From Trichobilharzia regenti (lineage: Eukaryota; Platyhelminthes; Trematoda; Strigeidida; Schistosomatidae), in assembly GCA_944472135.2 (NCBI GenBank), contig OX235263.1:87328721-87392720 (forward strand): DNA of 64,000 nt, read 5' to 3'. The position numbers were made by a program, and so were the translations under genes. The notes beneath the pieces were generated by a model. That model did no database searches. It saw nothing but the letters and a program-made list of their open reading frames with translations, and was not told where the DNA came from. Positions 10,556 to 23,451 of the stretch are shown piece by piece (the first letter of the stretch is position 1; each line of letters starts with the position of its first letter).

Positions 10556-12149
10556 ATGATTTTGATTGGTTTATCCAGAGCTTCTTCCTTTTTCAAACTA
10601 TGGATCACGCGTACCTCTAGAAAGCAGTAGAAACGCGATGAGCACACGGGAAGGGAATATGTGGTCAGATAAATCACTTTTCGACTAGACCTCTCCACGA
10701 ATCTTTTCCGATGAAATGCAACCCTACAAATAAGCATAATCGACATAAAATAGTCATCGTGATTTGCTGATAGGATTGAGTAATACTGGAAAATGAGCGA
10801 AGTAGGTGAAATGCGTCGAAGTTTTGACACAATAAGAAGAAATGCGGTTGTCGAGAAAAGGGTAGGAAATGTGATGTGTGTAAGTGTCCATAGACTGGTC
10901 AGTTTGTTCTTCACCGACCGATGAATTGATAGTAGCTGTACTCAGATTTTATTGTTCCTGGAGTTTAGGATATTACTTCAGACTATTTTAGAATCTCCCT
11001 TATGCCAAAGGCGAGTGTGATGACTATCAAGGAGATTACTTATACTGACTGACTGTCTTGGTTACGTTCACTGACTAGTGACTATCAACTAGATGGGACA
11101 GAATAGAGCATGGGATAGTTAGTGCTCACCAGTGTTTTACCCAGTTTCTATGAGTCATGTTCTGCACAACGTTGACTGAGCTACATGAACGGACACTGAG
11201 CTTTGTTTCAAGTAATTTTAAAAAGTTTGAAGACTTCGTCTTCAATGTTGGTGAAGTATGACATTGAGGTTTTGGGATACACATCTTGAGAGACCAGATT
11301 CACAGCACATTTCTCAGAAACATGCAGGTTGAAATGAGAGTAACATGATTCGTGTAAGCGCGTTAGAAAAGCACTAGATGACACTGAACTTTTACAACCA
11401 TATCAAAAGCAGCAGAAAAAGGAGGTAGGGCCTTACTACACATCAATATAATACAGATGAGGCATAATTAGGATTCAAGGTGGTAGAGAATGAGCAGCTG
11501 ACGCATTATAAGTGATCACATAACGCTGAGACATCAATGATAGACTAATGAACATGACTTACATAGTTTCCCGCTATGCCTGGCTACAATGAGTAGGCTT
11601 TAACATATTCACATTCTATAATGTGCTAACTGTTGTGTGCCACCAAATACCAACTAGGCTGTATTGAATAAGTGAGTTTTGGGAAAGTGCACTAATAGGG
11701 AAATTGAACTTCGAAGCATACAAACCAGAAATAAGCGTGTGTGACCGCCTAAATTAACCAATCAAACGCTAATGTTCAATGATACAGAGGCTAATATTCA
11801 GTAAACATATGAAAGACTGGTTTCTATAATAATATGATTTCCGTATAATGTTAATACATGCATAAGAATTATAGATGCGACAGTACACTACTTAACATAA
11901 GTAATGGATGGAGGACAGGATTAGAAAGATGAAGGCTGTTCAAGAATGGAATAGATGAACGAAGAAAAAATCAAAAATGTGATTTTTGAAACAGGAAATT
12001 ATCAAAACGATGTAAGGTGGATCTAAAATTATCCTCTGTGGACATAAATCATGCTCCACTCGTCGGATTGCTACTTCTTCTGCATATATTATAGTAATCT
12101 GTCATCTACTGTATACATAAAAGATTTAATGAATGCTTACGAGACTTCC

Positions 12150-12300
12150 CATTGACATGTTAATATTTGTGCAAAACCTCGGCACTGTGGTAGTAAGTAA
12201 TTCCATATTAGTTTGTTCGAAACGTCATCCAGTAAATAATACTGTTTCACTGTGTGATATATCTAATAAACAAACTAATACGGAATTCCCATTGACATCA
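12150..12300. mobile_element. PLE end fragment in left arm
   Basis: The stretch running from 'ggcactgtggta' through 'gtaattccatattagtttgt' to 'tttcactgtgtgatatat' is also found at 48970-49075, immediately after the PLE coding region there. It contains an internal inverted repeat around 'aattccatattagtttgtt' and 'aacaaactaatacggaatt'. It is interpreted as a leftover PLE terminal sequence. The mirror copy is at about 38190-38350. Confidence 0.5.
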
Positions 12301-12417
12301 CATGCTAGGCCATCCTGTGGAAACTCTATTGGCGGGGGAGAGTTTGAATGTCCAAAGATGACATGAAGAAGACCGTATGGAAAGAAGAGGTAAACTTGTT
12401 GGCAGAGCTGTAGGCTT

Positions 12418-12431
12418 ATATATATATATAT
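12418..12431. repeat. Short (TA)n tract, left-arm allele
   Basis: Only about 14 bases of TA. The same site in the right arm (38011-38072) is expanded to about 60 bases, which accounts for most of the coordinate drift between the arms. Confidence 0.85.
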
Positions 12432-13199
12432 AATTATAAAGTAATTGTAAATTCAGGATGGTAAACTGTCGCTTTTCAAGAATTTCTGTATCACCTGTGT
12501 TATACACCAATTGGATACTTATGCCAAAATAGATTGTGAACTACTATAGACGGATTTTTTTCCACAGAGTTAACCGGGAGTGTTCACATCACAAAACATT
12601 AACCTATGAGTTACCACTTATTTACAGATCTTAGAATTACTGAGACTTGCAGTGACCTGGAAAATCAACAGTTGCAATAATTCTAATATTATGATATCAG
12701 GTGTTGCATACAAGCTAGTGCAACCAACAAAGGACATGAATTGTGACCCACCAGCGAATGTTCTGGGAGCTAATCTTCAATGATATTAAACACTGATGTG
12801 TCGCATTCACTCCAATGACTCTCTCAAAGTGGTGTGTTAAAATTCACTACAGAATAGACTACAATCTCCGAAAGTACTCGATGATCCCACTACTCACGTG
12901 ACTTTTGTTAATCAGCATTGTTCTGATTTATACATGCATTTATTGTGTCATTCACACCACTTAATGTTATTAAAGTTTTCCATCATTCGTCTCCTTCCAG
13001 GAGTGACTACTTACAGTGGAAATCATTGGTTGGATAACGTATTCTGCACAATTAACCCATAATCTCCCACTTGAAAGCTTCGATGTTGTTGAATCTACTT
13101 TGTACTTAATTGTATGATCGCTAAGTACTGCTAGTTTTACCGGCTGCAAAACGTATCGGCGTGGATTTTTACTTATTTCTGTAGTTATCAATAGCGTTC

Positions 13200-14815
13200 A
13201 GACAAACTTACTTCGATTTCTGGAACCTGGTCAGGATTTCTGGATAACAGTAGTCATCGCGTCCGGCTGACTCGTCCGGGTCATTGTGAACAGATACGAG
13301 CAGTCCAATATTTAGCATCTTTTCTACTTCCACCAAGTAGGTTATAAGCAATTCGTTTGTAAGGAATCGCTCCTCCGAAATCGCTCTCAACTACTGACAC
13401 ACGCTTCTAATTAACCTCCTGGCTTGGCGTGGGTTTAGTTGCTACTATGTGTCACGATTTGTCATAGCTCTCATTATGCGATCGCCGTCTAATTGTAATA
13501 AGACACCACAATTCACGATCAGCCCCATCGAAAGTTGTATCTCGATCCATGTACATATTTTTTGAATTACCTCCCTCTATGGTTAGTGAGGCGTGAAAAT
13601 ATCAACAAAGATGAATCGACATAAAGAATGTGAGCCACTTACGAGTGAACCGCTAGAGTTTCCAAACAAGCAAATATGCATCTATATCCTTTCTCTGACA
13701 TGCGTCCCCACTTATTACTGAAGGGACCAAAGTAATCCACATGAATGCTCGAAAATGAAACGTCTGACGTAATTCTTGCCATTAATAAGTGTGCGATCAG
13801 TTTCTTAGTGGGTTTTGCAGAATCCATTCGGCAACCAATGTATCTGTTCACCACACGCTCAACTACTGCTGCATCGTGCAATAGCCAACATTTCCTACGT
13901 GATGCTGGAACACATGAGCCACTCCCGCATGTCCTTCAAATTCACAATAACTTCCGTGACAGTATACGTTGCAGGTAATATGACTAGATGCATTGTTGAA
14001 CGTTATAGTCTAGTATTACTCAGTCATCCGCCGACATATGTCAAGTCACCTTAAATAATGGGGTATAGTTTCTAGATACTCTGAAGGCGTAACCTGTATA
14101 TTCCGTCTGAATATCATTCTTCCCTAATTCTTTGATTTCACTGAATGCTTGTCTGTTGACGTATCCAAGAATATCCTTCTTCACCATTGATGTCTCACTC
14201 GTCTCTCAAGGGTTTTCCAATGGACGCTTACATAGGAAACCCTATAACCTTCGTAACCAGACTGGCGCGCTACCAGGTGTCTTCTAGTGTGAGAAGTACG
14301 ACCTTGAGGTGTCCACTGGATGTGTTGCTGCTCGTGTCATCTTTCAGCTGTATATCAGCTGAATTTATCGTCATGCACTTGCCTACGAACTTTGTACAGT
14401 TTAGTGAAGAATTTTCATTCCCCTATAGGATAAGTCAGAAGGATTCACATAATTTTATGCTTATCGGTATTCCGATAGCGTAGTGTTATCGAGTATAAAA
14501 TCTACTCTGTTAGTTTTACAGGTTTCGAAGCGGGATATCCTGCTGAGATTGTAGCTTAATACGTTCATATAATCTGCCCACTGATATGCATCATTCATTC
14601 CTAATTTTAATTCCTATAGAATGCATTTTAACAACTTCTCTAAAGCAACAGCTTTCGCTGGTTCCAGACGCGGCAGTGTGAAATCCTTCAGAGGACCCAT
14701 TTTAGACTTCCCCATAACAAGGCTGCAGCGCACTTATTTTGAAAAGGACTCATAACGCAAATATGCTACTAAAACGAACCCTACCACTGAGGCATCGGAA
14801 GATATTTGTTATAGA
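13200..14815 (-). pseudogene. BEL/Pao LTR-retrotransposon pol relic (RNase H and integrase), left arm
   Basis: Read on the minus strand, the region resembles the C-terminal half of BEL/Pao Pol. It has an RNase H start with 'SDASVVGFVLVAYL', then 'LVMGKSKMGPLKDFTLPRLE' and 'NPADLSYRG'. An integrase core follows with 'VDYFGPF' and 'YRCIFACLETLAVH' (13639-13881), then 'DRDTTFDGADREL', and a C-terminal 'ERFLTNELLITYLVEVE' (13208-13390). Stop codons and frameshifts interrupt it. No gag, reverse transcriptase, primer-binding site or LTR was recognised. The copy in the right arm is at about 35628-37240, so it inserted before the inverted duplication. Confidence 0.7.
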
Positions 14816-16379
14816 TGCAGTTAAGTCACCACCTGCAAACAGAGACGTAGTTATCTGAATTTTACAGTATTGCCTAGTAGAATAATGGCAGGTCCACTCC
14901 TAGTCTGTGTGGGTCAAGAGAGTATAACGAAATTAAAATATCCACTTTAACTACTAACATTTCTCCATCATTTTGAATTTGTGATGAAATTTGACTTCAA
15001 CGATTTCTCAGTGTCATTTTACCACCCCGTCGATGGTCATCAGTTTGTTTGTGATGACAAATAAGATGAACCACGAAATAAAAATCCTAAGGAGAAGCAA
15101 TGAAGCTTCTAATAAATATTCTACTTCTCAATGTGCAATCTACTTGCCTATCGTCCCCCATAACTTATTTCTTAATATGGTCTGTTTCTTCGACGACCAC
15201 GTATCTATTTAAAGTCAGAAAGGCCTGTTAGAGGCAGAAACTGTGCACTTCTTTGAAATCATGAACATATCACAACATTTAGAGGAGGCAAGCATACACT
15301 CGTCTGTCACACATCGCTTGTACAGCCGATAGAACCATCCACGGAAAAGCTTCGTTTGATCAATTTTTAAGCTTAACACGAGTGTAATTTGACTTTCTCG
15401 CTCTCTCTTCAGCAGTCACACGCTAAATCGAAATGATATCTGAAATGTTTGTCGAAAGACAAGTCTAATTGAAAAAAAAGTGAATGGAGTGAATTCCAGA
15501 ATTCATGAGTTCATGTCGTCCATCACAAAATAGAAATATTGAGTATTACTTGGAATTAGTACTGATTGAACTACCTTTGTATCCTCTTCATCTAACTGTT
15601 TAACTGATTCTGTGTAAGATCAACATTTATGTTGATGAAAATTCCAGTAATAATGGTAGAAAAACGTCAGCATAAGCCGACTCAGTGTGCCTGAATAAAA
15701 CAAATCATTTGTGAGACAGACAGCTGAAAATAATCGTCCAGTATTCCAGCCTGTATCTGAGTGTGCGAAGCATATTAATGGAGCCTGAAGAGGAAAACCT
15801 TTTAGAAATGTCTTCGATGGTGATGTGGAGTAAATGGAGTGGGGAAACATACAGGGAAACACAAAGTCAGATGAGGAGAACTACAGAGAACAGAATAGGA
15901 AATGAATATGCTACTGAGATTGTTGTAAGTTTCAGTCGGAAAAATATTGATTTTTTTGTAATAGTTCTGTTCCCTGAGCCTGATGGTTTAGTGTCGCAGA
16001 TGACATTGCCTTTCTAGGTAACATCCACAGAACATAATTCAATACAGACTAGGCTTAAATGGGGGTGGCTACTAATCCTTTGATGTAAACTGAGTTTGAA
16101 TGAAACAGTATGGTGGAAGTTTGGACGAAAAAGACATGTTCATACAAACAGTTACATTACTCTGTAAGAACTACGTGGTTTCGGTATATGAAAGCGCCGA
16201 AAGTAAGAGAGGAAAAGTCATCAAAACAACTGACCAGCAGATGCTATAAAGATGTCTGAGGATTGAAGAAGGGAGGGGTGAAAACGGTTATCGAATTCAA
16301 TTCACTAGCTAACCAATAGTCACCAAGTTTAACAAAATAAGGACGAACTGCTTGTCAAGTTTCGCCTAATCGCTGTGTT

Positions 16380-16560
16380 CATACCAGCCTGACTGCTTCA
16401 GTCGAGCTGGTCACATTGAACATACGACCAGACAATTTCACCATCGAATTTGCGAACACCTCTCATTTTCATTTAGCAAAGGTCCAAATGAAGCTATACG
16501 ACGTTGGATACTAACTAGTTCACCGTTTCGATACGAGACATGAAGTCGACTCTAACAAAG
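16380..16560 (+). pseudogene. Decayed GIY-YIG (PLE) fragment, left arm
   Basis: The plus strand reads approximately 'TTRQFHHRICEHL', which resembles 'TIRQIHHQICEHH' in the better-preserved GIY-YIG relic at 56802-57005. It is a short fragment of a PLE endonuclease domain with no intact frame. The mirror copy is at about 33870-34050 on the minus strand. Confidence 0.4.
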
Positions 16561-17244
16561 CTTTCATCGTATGTCACCCAAATGCTTGTCTAATGGTCTA
16601 CGAGTAGGGGATTTACATGCAGCACAGACAGTCGGGATTCATTTAAACAAACCGAGTCTGTGTGTGTGCGTTCAAAAGAAGTTTGTGCAGCGCTTCTCTT
16701 GACCATGACCAACTACATATCATATATTAACTTTTCTAAACACGATTTTCCCCTCCCCTTATGACAATGTCTTGGCTTTTTTATTTTATTGAGATTACTA
16801 TCCTGGCTAATTCAACTAACTTGTTTGCATCTCACCCAATTCTACTTAGTCATTTTCTCGTCTTACTCATAATATTTTTATGAATTTCTCGATTACGCAA
16901 CAACTAGTTGTCGCTCTATACAAACTGACTCATCCGGAATCACATGATTATTTTCATTCCTCACTCCTAAGATAATTTGCTCGTAACATTTACCAGTTAA
17001 CTGATTTGATGAAATTCTGTAATCACTCAAATCAACTTCCAAACGAACGCCTGAATATCAATCTGATGCTCACTAGTGACTGATTCCATTCAGGTGGCTA
17101 GCTACCTAGTTCACGGTGAGAAGTCGTGAACAGTGGGAGACAGCTGGCCATGTGTGATGACAGACATTCACCACGGATGACATTCCGCTGGTGGTTGCAC
17201 TACATATATCGCCAATCATCAGAGTTCAGAATCCATGAATATTG

Positions 17245-17330
17245 GGTTGTGTCCTAGTGGCTGGATGATCCACGAGCTCACCATGTGACTAGAAGGTCAT
17301 GGGTTCGAACCTCAATCAATATGTACTAAT
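17245..17330 (+). mobile_element. tRNA-like SINE fragment, left arm
   Basis: A tRNA-like stretch with a box A-like 'cctagtggctgga' and a box B-like 'gggttcgaacctc'. It differs from the SINE at 7986-8188 in spacing and sequence. No target duplication was found. The mirror copy is at about 33100-33185. Confidence 0.45.
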
Positions 17331-18359
17331 AATAAGTCTCAATAAACGAACAGCTCTCTAGTACTCGCTGATTGTTGTCAATCAAATTACTTTGAAATGT
17401 CCGTTAAGTTTTTATTTCTGAGAAATTTGTGAGTCTGTGTAAATAATTCTCACATCACATCTTGTTTTCGGTTAACAAAGCTCCATATATGTCTTCTTTT
17501 TCATTTTAATTTATAACTAGAACTGATCTGCCATATTGTCTGTTTGTCTGAGAATATAATCCATGTGGTGTATTTCCGCTCATCACAAATTACACAGAAT
17601 CTGTTAGTTAATTAGTGAATCGTGTCAGTGAATGTACTCAGGAGAAGCACAAAAATAAGTCGAACTCCGCTATCAGAAAAACAACAGAAAAGAACAAAAT
17701 TGGAGACACTAATTGGAATCACATTCTTTCACCAAGTGACTAAAATATTATGATAAGAAAGTTGCTTGAATGCTGGTCACGTAGTAGTTTTGTAGACTAT
17801 TGATTCTCCGACGAAAACTGTCGTGAGAGTAATAAGTGTTTCTTCTCGTTGTATTGTCCACCTCTTCAATGTGTATACTGTATCCGAAGAATTTGTATAG
17901 TGAATCTGCAGTTTTATTCTGAATGCAATCGACTTGAAATACGGTTGTCCTCCGTTCTGACATGAATGTGAGATGTTATAGTGCTGCCTACCACGAGTGG
18001 TGGACTGTACACAGTGAGATGACGGATGTACGACGGACATTGTATTGGCTAGAAGATTCTGGCACAAGAGGTGGTAGATACATAACTCACTTGGATGAGA
18101 AGAAGACAGACTTGACGAAGATATTGAACTAACCACAAAAAACACCAATCACCACCAACAGGAGACATGCAGACGAAATTGTCTATTTCATTAACATAAT
18201 CAGCGTCGATTACACCTCATGCCCGAAGATCCGTGATATGAATAATCTCACAGAGAGAGAGCAAAACAGACTTCCACTCCTCTAAACTCTGTTCTGTCGA
18301 CGGCGTTCAAAAGAACTATTTCTCAACAACCTGAATTTAGACACATAACAGTTGGCATT

Positions 18360-19700
18360 GAAGTGGTCTGAATGACAACGGCCCTGAAAATCGGCTTCGA
18401 GGACCATATTCATCAGTGTTGATCAGATGGAGTCTCTGTCATTATCTCAAGAATGACTGAAATTATCCGAGCCAATATTCACGTGATCTCTGAGTTCCGA
18501 CTTTTGAAATCGCATTGTACACTTTCAGACTTGTAGACACATGAATATCCACGTTGGATTCTGTGCCAAGTCATGACATACAGATAAATTGAAGTCGAAT
18601 CGTTAACAAGAACCATTCAATGGATTTTGGCTAGCCCAGTTAAATTCACCTTTTCACAATATCATGAATATCAATTAACAACACCAAATATCGATTCACG
18701 CAGACAAACATCAGCTCTGCGAACTGCTTATATGTGTATAAGAGGTCAGTAATTGATGTCAGACCAAATGAACGCATTAAACTTGACATAAACTGGGGCT
18801 GAAAAAGAGTGAACCACGATTTCTTACGAAAGTCCAATCACTTACAACTCAGTGATCGTAGTATCAAAAACCTATTGCTTAACTCTTTTAAAGAAGCTTA
18901 CCAGTCATTATTCCAATATGGTAAATATGAAAGCTTGTCATGTTGATGGAATTATGTTGGCCGAATCTGTGTGAAATTTTGTTGATCTAAGTGGGTACAT
19001 CAACAAAGATTCGTCGTGTTATTGATGCCTTTTTCAACCACAGCTCCTACTTCTACTACTGCATGCAGCGAGTGCTGCTCACAAGATTTTTAAGTAGTAC
19101 ATGGATACAGATGTGGGTATGCATATTATCTACAAGCATATCGAATAGCGGTGAGATGAATTGAATGGCGAAGACAAGAAGTGAACACGTCACTCTCAGA
19201 CGTACAACTACTTGTTTCCAGAGCCAACCTCGGAAAGATTGAGAAGATTGTGAGTTGAGTTGGAGAAACAGGTCGAGGAAAGTCCACCCAGACACTGCAG
19301 AAATTTCAGATAGCAGGAAAAATGTGGAAAAATTATATTCGTTGATATCACATGTACACTGACTATGGAATGTTTAGTAGCACACTTAATTCCCCTTACC
19401 GCAACATAATTACGATTGCACGGCTGGTTGTAAATGCAATTGTTTTGTCCAACTGAGGATCGATTGGGTGTATTTCGTCCGTATTTACTTCATGAAAGAG
19501 AGTGACGATTACCTCTTTGAGTTTAATCCTTCGATGGAATCACCCTGGTTATGTCAACTCCAACTGCACTTATCAGTTTTCTCACAATGGCGACAGGAAG
19601 TACATTGGATGTAACTGAAAATAAAAGGGTGTGCTTCAAGGTGATTCGCGCTCACCATATTCCTAATGTTACTGATAGTAATCACTTCTGATAACATACT
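18360..19700. repeat. Segment present three times (18.4, 30.7 and 47.1 kb)
   Basis: This part of the left arm has its inverted twin in the right arm and a third, clearly diverged direct copy at about 47090-48340. Shared landmarks are 'atgacatacagataaatt', 'cttttcacaatatca' and 'cacgtcactctcagacgtac'. Chance open frames here (18646-18837, 19056-19295) are not preserved in the third copy, so they are not called as genes. Confidence 0.65.
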
Positions 19701-19705
19701 CACCG

Positions 19706-20055
19706 CGGGACAAAACGGAGTCCACCACAAATTAATGTCATAGACCACCTGGATTTCATCAGTTGATAAACCGACAGTAATGCTGACATGTTGACTATCT
19801 GTTTTTTTCCTGAGACCATGATGATCCATTCATTGAAATCACATGTAACATGCCCGTGAATTGTCTCCACTGAAGTCACTAACTTATGGCTAAACAAACC
19901 AGTAGCGAATTGCCGAATGTGAAACATAGAACCGAAGAAGACATTGACATACATATTGGGTGATACTCTTAGTTTATTCAGAGTAATTCGCCCAAGCATG
20001 ACTGCAACAACAGAAACTGGCGTGGTGTCATCTGAATACGGGAAACCACTCTTGG
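19706..20055 (-). other. Possible exon or fossil exon on the minus strand
   Basis: An open stretch on the minus strand is bounded upstream by an acceptor-like 'ttagctatgcag' and downstream by a good donor-like 'cccgcg|gtgagt'. The translation shows no domain I recognise. The upstream part recurs at 63790-63885, and the downstream part recurs in the right arm (30660-30740), but the two halves are not found together elsewhere. It could be a chance frame. It is recorded because the borders resemble splice sites. Confidence 0.25.
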
Positions 20056-20099
20056 TGTAAGACTGCATAGCTAACCAGAACTTCCCTGAAACACCTGAA

Positions 20100-22560
20100 T
20101 AAGTACTAATATTATAAATGGATCATTCAGGAGGGATTTTCCAAACAATCAATCCATTACCATGACAGCCTCTCAATCTGTTTGTATACATAGAGCATGA
20201 GGAACATGCGTACCTCTAGTAATTACAAGTGTGGCATAGATTCTTGTCGTATGGTGCACACCAGTCATGACCTACGTAAAAATATGTGAAGAGGCAATAT
20301 AATCTTACTGTATTGGATACTGTGGCTGTGGATAATAGAGCCTCACGAAGTAGTTCCATATAGAAATGATGAAATCAAAGATCCAAAATACTTGATGAGG
20401 CCTTGAGATATTTACGATGCGCATCCTTGAAGTCATCATTGCTCAAAAATTACATGTAAGCAACAGTCGCATGGAATAATACACAAACCGGAAGATTTTG
20501 GATTTCTATGCACTTTGCGATTTTGACACTAAACATTACACTACTCACAATTAGAAAGTAAGTGGTGTTTTTTCAACATATGCTCTTCGTGGCTTCATGA
20601 CTGCCATTCTCTCAGTATGCTAATGGTTGTTGTCTTGGTTGGCAAAGCATATTACTGATTAACCAGTCAATAACTTGAATAGTCTAGTTGCATTCTTTCC
20701 TCTCTCACAGATTCTTATCACTTCTGTATTATTTTCTTCGCAATTTCAGCTGCCCTGTCAGCTTAAAATGCGGCGTGGACATTCCTTGTCACCATGATTA
20801 CTTTGGCTTTCATTGAAATTATTGACTGACCGCTTGACTCGATTCTAGAAAGCTTTCACCGCTCGACGTCAGTCATCGTCTAACTGTGAAGTCTTTCCGA
20901 TTCCACTCGGATAATCAGCTGATTTTTTCCATATTCTGAAATGTGGGTGATTTTACAAACCTACGCCTAACGTTCACACATTTTTGAGATTGGAATACCC
21001 CAATAGGACTAGCTGATGTTCTGCAAATATCACATCTCCAATTAAGCAGATTAATTCAATGTCCTCCAAAAAGTACTTTATGAATCCTGTTATCCTTTAA
21101 AAGATATTTATTCGTTTTGCATAGTCTGGAATGATAGTACAACTTCAAGCACAAATTGCCATTCAAATTTGAACTGAGAAAAGACTGAAATTGCCTCAAA
21201 ATAGCATACATCCATTGTGTTTTGTCCGTTCTCTCCAGATGCGTACAACCAGTTATATATAAGTGAATAGATTATAATGCTATTTCAGCATACTTCCTCC
21301 AGTAAGGATTACTGTAAGAGCTTCATAGTGAAGCAAAACATCATCAGCCTTAAAGGAGTGACTTTTCAGAGTATTCCACAAAACATGGTCAATAAATGAT
21401 TCATCTTGGAACCATGCTTTGTGTCGGCTTATTTTTTCAACAATGTACATAAGAGCGCTTCTTTCAACTTCCGGGATATAGGCTTGGGGAGGAGAAATTT
21501 CGGGACACTTGAAAGACTGGTTTGTCGCAAGGGTAGTCTCTACCTAAATGTTTCACAAACAAATACGGCAGGAAGGAATGTAAAATCCACATATAATTAC
21601 ACCCAGCCAATGACCAATTTTCATTCAGTTTGACTTGAAATACAATGATATTATGTGATCGACAAAAAAGGAATATCTAATTGTAGCACTGACTAGGACG
21701 TATCCAAATTTCTCTGCTCCGAACATCCTGTTCGACAGACCCTCCTTAAATGCTACCTTCAACTGCGTACACCGATTCATCTGTATCCGCGGAAGCAGTC
21801 ACATCAGAAGAATATGTATCAAGAAACCTTCGATTGAAGCAGTCAAATAGTTTGAAGTCATAAATTACCAAGACATTAAGTCAACTCGTCGAGAACATTC
21901 AAAATAATCAACAGAAAAAACGGCCCAAATCTTCTTTGATTTTTTGAGGTTATCGAAATAAGATGGCTGAAACTTGACCTGTTTGTTCCAAAGGTAAACC
22001 AAGCTATGATTACAGTTACTTCTTCCCTAATCACTCCAAGTGTTCTAGTTTGACTGCTTTGTCTTCTCTCATTTATCGTCTCACTGTCACACTGGAATTC
22101 ATTCACGATCTTTTCTGTTGTACCCAGTATATATCAGCACTAAATTTTCATTATACTTTCCATCTACCAAACATTGATTATTCGATCTCATGAGTTTCAC
22201 TCAGTGTATTTTTTAATGTCTTGCTACGGAATTATCACTGACTTATGAAGCTTATCTTCAGTGTTCACGTCCCTAATAGCTTATCACGAATTTAATGGGA
22301 GTTAGATCATTAGGTGATGTTCCAATGGCTTGTCTTGTCAATGCAAGGCAAGTCCCCAGTGTGTGCTTACTGCTGTCCGTTACTTCCTGGTTTTTCAGAG
22401 GCTCTCCAGCTGATGTCAGCTGCTGCAATCAATATATTTTATTCCATTATGGTCTTATTTCAACAATCGTCACCGGGGGACTGATTCTGGTTGATAAACA
22501 AAAGCATGTTAAAATCATATTACAACTTGTCTTATTAAATCTAATAGGTTGAATGAAGCT
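20100..22560. repeat. Spacer segment, inverted copy at about 61095-63240
   Basis: Matches in reverse orientation include the 'caatcc.ttaccatgac' stretch near 20155 (63195-63230), the 'caacatatg' region near 20575 (62790), 'ataatcagctgat' near 20910 (61535) and 'gggggactgattctg' near 22480 (61115-61140). The 85-codon frame at 22295-22552 has no intact equivalent in the other copy. No gene is supported in this stretch. Confidence 0.65.
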
Positions 22561-23450
22561 GAACAGAACCGATAAAATGCAATCGAGGCATGTTTTTCTG
22601 CACCAATGTTAGTTCTGTCTTTTATTTTTCAATGAAATCATTGATACCACTGACTATTAATAAGCCTAAGTTCTTCTGATTTGTTGATTATAATAAAAAG
22701 ATCATGTGAGATTCAGTGAGTCATTTGAAAGATTTGACCTTTGTCAATAAATAGAATGAACTCTACAAGGTGTTTAAAATCAAATAGCAAGGCGTTAAGT
22801 GTAAGGGAATGTTGGAAAGCTATTGTCTTGCCGACAATGTTATTTATATAGGATCATCCCTCAATTTGTGCATTCCCACAGCCATTCAGTTACTATTCAT
22901 TCAGCAGTGCAATGCCTAGTCAAAGGGATTCAGATATCAGACAGTCGTTTTGCTCATTTTAGAACTGAACTCATCATCGGTATCCCCGGTTCGAATCAGC
23001 CTGAACTGCCCTATTGTTGGTTTTAGCTTGAAAACTGGGTTCACCTAATTTTCGCCCCGGACAACATGATGATCACACTAGCTAGCAACACCTACAGTAT
23101 CGTTAACGAATAATACTTAATGAAAAGCATGTTGAAGACAAATTAATCACATAATAAAAAGTCTCATTACTCCATATTTCCCCATTCCTTTTAATTCACG
23201 ATATGCCAAAATTGTTTAGTTTCAAATATGGATGCCTGCGTCCCTACTCATATCCATTTCATGTTTGTTAACACTAAAAGTAGTTGTATCTATTCACCTT
23301 TTGTTATTCAGGCGTATACTGACCAAAATACCACAGAATTCTCCGAATCAGCTGTCTCTTCTGTTGAATAGTGAGTATTAATCCAGTTAATTATTCTATT
23401 TCTATGCGAAAACTTTTATCTTATTACAATATAAAAGAATAACGTTTCAT
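22560..23450. other. Spacer sequence upstream of the LINE; nothing recognised
   Basis: AT-rich, with no supported gene. This stretch is missing from the inverted copy near 61 kb, so it is either the 5' untranslated part of the LINE or other inserted or unshared sequence. The 5' boundary of the LINE could not be placed. Confidence 0.35.
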
Positions 23451-23451
23451 A

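Larger units (their letters stand above)
10540..19800. repeat. Left arm of large inverted repeat (~9.3 kb)
   Basis: This arm is the reverse complement of about 30630-39940. Paired positions add up to 50429-50489, drifting only through small indels and one microsatellite. Identity is visibly very high: the chance frame at 15763-16017 and its mirror at 34412-34666 translate to the same 84 residues. The arm contains transposon relics listed separately. Outside these, 10560-12150, 14830-16370 and 17340-18360 show no recognisable gene, only chance frames that are repeated in the other arm. Confidence 0.9.

Noticed and set aside
10384..10914. 176-codon minus-strand frame
   Set aside because: It overlaps the last exon and poly(A) region of the left gene on the opposite strand, is shortened and altered in the other arm (39568-39975), and has no recognisable domain.
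15763..16017. 84-codon frame identical in both arms
   Set aside because: The arms are near-identical throughout, on both strands and in non-coding relics, so frame conservation is not evidence of coding.
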